Positions 4,601-7,402 of a DNA stretch of 7,402 nucleotides are shown one piece after another. Within the stretch, counting starts at the first letter, position 1. Every line of letters begins with the position of its first letter. The stretch comes from Clostridia bacterium (GTDB taxonomy: Bacteria > Bacillota_A > Clostridia > Oscillospirales > Butyricicoccaceae). The notes under the pieces are model-generated. The model saw only the letters and a program-made list of their open reading frames with translations. It was not told the origin of the DNA and ran no database searches. Made by a program: the position numbers and the translations under genes. Location of the stretch: assembly GCA_017421885.1 (NCBI GenBank), contig JAFOHJ010000096.1, positions 1 to 7,402 of the forward strand. The letters are read 5' to 3'.

Positions 4601-6425
4601 GCGCAATTCCTCCCATTTTCTGATGCTTTTCACGGATCTCCATTGCTTTATAAAGCTCGGCATACTTGCCGTTGAGCTCAAGGAGCTCGCTGTGGCTTCC
4701 GCGTTCGATTATTCTGCCGTCTTCGACTACGAGGATAATGTCGGCATGGCGTACTGTAGAAAGACGATGAGCGATCATGAAGGATGTTCTACCCTTGAGG
4801 ATGTGTTGGATAGCATTCTGGATAAGCAGCTCAGTCTCTGTGTCGATGGAGGATGTGGCCTCGTCGAGAACAAAGATAGGAGGATCAGCCAAAATGGCGC
4901 GGGCAAAGGAGATAAGCTGTTTCTCACCGGTGGAGAGGCGGTCGCCGCCTTCGCCGACATCGGTGTCATATCCGTTTTCAAGTTTTTCGGCAACAACATC
5001 TGCCGATACCATTTTAGCAGCCGCCTTAACCTCTTCATCGGTTGCATCGGGCTTGCTATAGCGGATATTCTCGGCAACAGTGCCGGAGAAAAGCTGGGGA
5101 CTCTGAAGGACATATCCGAGAGAGGAATGGAGCCACAGCTGGCTGCGCTGGCGATAGTCGACACCATCGATAAGGATAGAACCGCTGGTAGGCTCGAAGA
5201 ATCGGCAGGCGAGGTTTACAAGGGTGCTCTTTCCGGCACCGGTCTCGCCGACAATGGCGACATTTGTGCCGGCAGGAATGTCGAGGTTGAAATGCTCGAG
5301 AATGTATTCGTCACCGTCGGGATATTTGAAGGTGACATCCTTAAACTCGATGTGACCCTTGATGGGCTCCCAGTTTTCGCGCTTGGGATTGAAGGTATCG
5401 CCGTATTTTTCAATGACTTCGGGTGTGTCCTGAATGAGGCAAGGGTGCTCGAGCAGAGCCGAGACACGCTCGATATTGACCTGGGCCGAGATACACTCCG
5501 AGAAAACTCGGGCAGTTGTTCGGATGGGCTCGAGGATATTAAGGGCATAACTGACAAACATCGAAAGTGTGCCGAACTCGATGACCTGATCCATAACCAT
5601 ATATCCGCCCTGCATCAGGACGAAGGCAACGGCTGTCGAGCTGAAGAAGGTGATTATGGGGATAAATACAGCATTGAGCTTGGCCGAACGGTAGTTGGCA
5701 CGATAGAGCTCATCGGTAATCTCGGAGAACTCGTCGGAAATACGGTCTTCGATAACGAGGGTCTTGGAGGTCTTGGCTCCGGTGATGCCTTCGTTATAGG
5801 CACCGGTCATTTTGGAGTTTACCGAGCGGATATGGCGGTTTGCAGCAAGGATCTTGCCCTGGAAAAAGCCGGTAACGACAGCAATGGGAGGAACGACTGC
5901 AAGGATTATAAGCGCCAGCCGGGAATTGACCGAGAACATCGATACGAATGCCGCAACTACATAGGCCAGCGACCAGAAGATGTCCTCAAGCGACCAGGCG
6001 ATAAGACCGGCGATGCGGTTGGTGTCGCTCATTACGCGTGCCAGGATATATCCTACCGCAGTCTGATTGAAATATGTAAGCGAAAGCTCCTGAAGATGTA
6101 CGAAGCAGGCACGGCGCATATCGCGGCCGAGGCCCATCTCGACCACCATCGACTGACGGGAGAAGAGGATGGTGCATACCGACGAGAACAGGATGGCACA
6201 GATATATGCCAGGGCGAAAGGCTTAATGCCCTCAAGAGTGCCGGGGACAATGAAATGGTCGACTGCATAGCTCTGGAAGCGGGGGATGATTACATCGATT
6301 ATCGCAGTCAGCGACATCAGCACCATAATAAAAATAAGGCGGCCGGCATAAGCTTTCAGGAAGGGGAAGAGTTTTGCCCATGTTTTGGGTCTGAAGCCTT
6401 TTGCATAGTTGATATTTTCGCTCAT
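4593..6425 (-). CDS. ABC exporter half-transporter, catalytic Glu subunit with LSTGE signature
   Basis: The product is 610 aa, full length for a TMD-NBD half-exporter. The membrane domain covers about 25-320, with six helices. The nucleotide-binding domain covers about 358-595: A-loop Tyr368, Walker A GETGAGKST (393-401), Q-loop Gln441, signature LSTGE (497-501) in place of LSGGQ, Walker B IFVLDE with catalytic Glu522, and switch His553. With the subunit encoded just before it, it should form a heterodimer: its Walker A/B and the partner's LSGGQ make the active ATP site, while its own LSTGE contributes to the degenerate site. Known pairs of this type (BmrCD, LmrCD, TM287/288) export drugs or lipids; the substrate here is unknown. 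The start ATG overlaps the previous stop as TAATG, preceded by AAGGAGGAGG. The end of the gene carries the ribosome binding site and start codon of the next gene. Confidence 0.97.
   Translation of the reverse strand: MSENINYAKGFRPKTWAKLFPFLKAYAGRLIFIMVLMSLTAIIDVIIPRFQSYAVDHFIVPGTLEGIKPFALAYICAILFSSVCTILFSRQSMVVEMGLGRDMRRACFVHLQELSLTYFNQTAVGYILARVMSDTNRIAGLIAWSLEDIFWSLAYVVAAFVSMFSVNSRLALIILAVVPPIAVVTGFFQGKILAANRHIRSVNSKMTGAYNEGITGAKTSKTLVIEDRISDEFSEITDELYRANYRSAKLNAVFIPIITFFSSTAVAFVLMQGGYMVMDQVIEFGTLSMFVSYALNILEPIRTTARVFSECISAQVNIERVSALLEHPCLIQDTPEVIEKYGDTFNPKRENWEPIKGHIEFKDVTFKYPDGDEYILEHFNLDIPAGTNVAIVGETGAGKSTLVNLACRFFEPTSGSILIDGVDYRQRSQLWLHSSLGYVLQSPQLFSGTVAENIRYSKPDATDEEVKAAAKMVSADVVAEKLENGYDTDVGEGGDRLSTGEKQLISFARAILADPPIFVLDEATSSIDTETELLIQNAIQHILKGRTSFMIAHRLSTVRHADIILVVEDGRIIERGSHSELLELNGKYAELYKAMEIREKHQKMGGIALE
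4609..4614 (-). promoter_or_regulatory. Ribosome binding site that selects a TTG start
   Basis: On the minus strand GGGAGG (4614-4609) lies 8 nt before TTG (4600-4598), inside the last codons of the ABC gene, whose TAA is at 4595-4593. This gives an 8-nt gene overlap and suggests translational coupling. No other in-frame start nearby has such a site. Confidence 0.7.
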
Positions 6426-7402
6426 TATGCCTCCTCCTTTCCCGAAGCGGCTGCGCTCTGAAGGTCGTAGGTTCGTCTGTATATGCCGCCGAGGGCCAGC
6501 AGCTCTTCGTGTGTGCCGTATTCAGCGGCACGTCCGTTGTCAAGGACAAGGATGCGGTCGGCATCCATGAGGGTGTTGATTCGGTGAGAGATAAGTATGA
6601 CGGTGGCGCCGTCAGTGCCGCTGCGAAGGGCATCACGGATGCGTGCGTCGGTGGTCAGGTCGACTGCCGAAAGAGAATCGTCGAATACCATGATGGGCGA
6701 GCCACACATAAGGGTACGGGCAATGGCGACACGCTGCTTCTGGCCGCCCGAGAGGGTAACACCGCGCTCGCCGACGATGGTGTCGTAGCCCTTGGAGAAC
6801 TCCATAATGCTTTCGTCAACATCGGCGATCGAGGCCGAACGGCGGATATCCTCCATAGAGGCATCGGAGCGGGATATTGCAATATTCTCGGCTATGGTCT
6901 TGGAGAAAAGGAAAGGTTCCTGCAGGACGAGGCCTACATTCTGCCTCAGATAATTGCGCTTGATAGTTCGTATGTCCACTCCGCCGACAGTGATGCAGCC
7001 GTTTTCGGGCTCTACATCATACAGACGGTCGAGCAGATAACAAAGGGTGCTCTTGCCCGAACCGGTGTTGCCGAGGATACCGAAGGTAGAGCCTGCGGGG
7101 ATCTCGAAGGAAACATCCTTAAGGACGGTCTCGCCGTCATAGGCAAAGGAAACATGGTCAAATACGATATCACCGCGCATATCGGGCTCTGTATCGGTGA
7201 CGGCATCGTGTTCTTCCTCGGCCTCGAGGACCTCGGAAAGACGTTCGGCCGAAACGCGGGTCTTACTTACGTCCGAGAGGATGCGGCCCAGCCTCCTCAG
7301 AGGGAAGGCAAGGGTTCGGTTATAGGATACGAAGGCGAGGAACTCGCCAAGGGTGAGCTGGCCGTTAAAGGCAAGCCAGCAGCCGACGATAATAACAGTC
7401 AG
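6425..7402 (-). CDS. ABC exporter half-transporter, LSGGQ subunit with Asp in Walker B (partial, 5' end outside window)
   Basis: The last 325 residues are visible. The frame stays open to the right edge, so the gene continues beyond 7402, and an internal ATG at 7180 is not the start. About 230-280 residues are probably missing, judged from the usual half-transporter length. Visible residues 1-40 are the last helix region of the membrane domain (NGQLTLGEFLAF, PLRRLG). The nucleotide-binding domain follows: A-loop Tyr88, Walker A GNTGSGKST (111-119), Q-loop Gln161, canonical LSGGQ (217-221), Walker B IMVFDD with Asp242 where the catalytic Glu is expected, and His273. This marks it as the non-catalytic Walker B partner of a heterodimeric exporter; the degenerate site pairs its Walker motifs with the LSTGE of the next gene's product. 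It is the first operon gene seen here, so the promoter lies outside the window. Its TAA shares one base with the next ATG. Confidence 0.96.
   Translation of the reverse strand: MTVIIVGCWLAFNGQLTLGEFLAFVSYNRTLAFPLRRLGRILSDVSKTRVSAERLSEVLEAEEEHDAVTDTEPDMRGDIVFDHVSFAYDGETVLKDVSFEIPAGSTFGILGNTGSGKSTLCYLLDRLYDVEPENGCITVGGVDIRTIKRNYLRQNVGLVLQEPFLFSKTIAENIAISRSDASMEDIRRSASIADVDESIMEFSKGYDTIVGERGVTLSGGQKQRVAIARTLMCGSPIMVFDDSLSAVDLTTDARIRDALRSGTDGATVILISHRINTLMDADRILVLDNGRAAEYGTHEELLALGGIYRRTYDLQSAAASGKEEA
6430..6439 (-). promoter_or_regulatory. Strong ribosome binding site at the TAATG junction
   Basis: AAGGAGGAGG on the minus strand (6439-6430) sits within the last codons of the first ABC gene, with AAGGAGG 7 nt from ATG 6425. 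With the 1-nt TAATG overlap, this favours coupled, equimolar production of the two exporter subunits. Confidence 0.8.

Noticed and set aside
4581..6461. A 626-residue open frame on the plus strand opposite the ABC gene
   Set aside because: It lies almost wholly antisense to a full-length ABC subunit with all motifs, has no recognisable domain, and its composition looks like a complementary-strand shadow. Long antisense frames arise when the sense gene avoids TTA, CTA and TCA codons.
6425..7180. Treating the right-hand ABC gene as a 251-aa stand-alone ATP-binding protein starting at 7180
   Set aside because: The frame continues open to the window edge and encodes the end of an exporter membrane domain, so the gene is a longer half-transporter cut by the window.

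Overview
The window looks like chromosome from a Gram-positive anaerobe of the class Clostridia, probably an Oscillospiraceae or Lachnospiraceae relative. This is inferred from strong AGGAGG-type ribosome binding sites, a tRNA gene with encoded CCA, a lipoprotein with a TTAC-type lipobox and a propeller-like body, and proteins resembling clostridial families (an adenine-type phosphoribosyltransferase and a DUF1576-like membrane protein). No single marker fixes the genus. No phage, insertion sequence or CRISPR signature was seen.

Left part (1-3251): a tRNA-Asn gene (77-152) sits between two hairpins that share the same core. Two plus-strand genes of unknown function follow: a small membrane-anchored exported protein (218-700) and a six-helix membrane protein built from repeated helix pairs, like the HdeD/DUF308 group (794-1438), which has its own extended -10 promoter. 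Its stop overlaps the stop of a convergent phosphoribosyltransferase gene (1431-1982, minus). That gene is divergent from a plus-strand lipoprotein with about seven propeller-like repeats (2088-3251), and the short region between them holds a promoter and a 16-bp dyad. The plus-strand genes here are visibly AT-richer than the minus-strand genes.

Right part (3252-7402): a bidirectional terminator (3256-3288) separates the lipoprotein gene from a tightly packed minus-strand operon. In order of transcription this holds an ABC exporter half-transporter cut by the window edge (6425 to beyond 7402), a second half-transporter (4593-6425), and a DUF1576-like polytopic membrane protein (3296-4600). 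Junctions overlap by 1 and 8 nt, so translational coupling is likely. The two ABC subunits form a complementary asymmetric pair: one has canonical LSGGQ but Asp in place of the catalytic Walker B Glu, and the other has the Glu but a degenerate LSTGE signature. This is the heterodimeric exporter pattern (BmrCD, TM287/288 type).

The most interesting item is the third operon gene. Its protein has a clear internal duplication (about residues 59-202 and 274-405, with the motifs LNG, GFSxxGK, LFxTxLAP and LYxxGF in both halves), so it looks like a pseudo-twofold channel or carrier encoded together with a heterodimeric ABC exporter. Its likely start is a TTG inside the end of the upstream gene, not the more distant in-frame starts.
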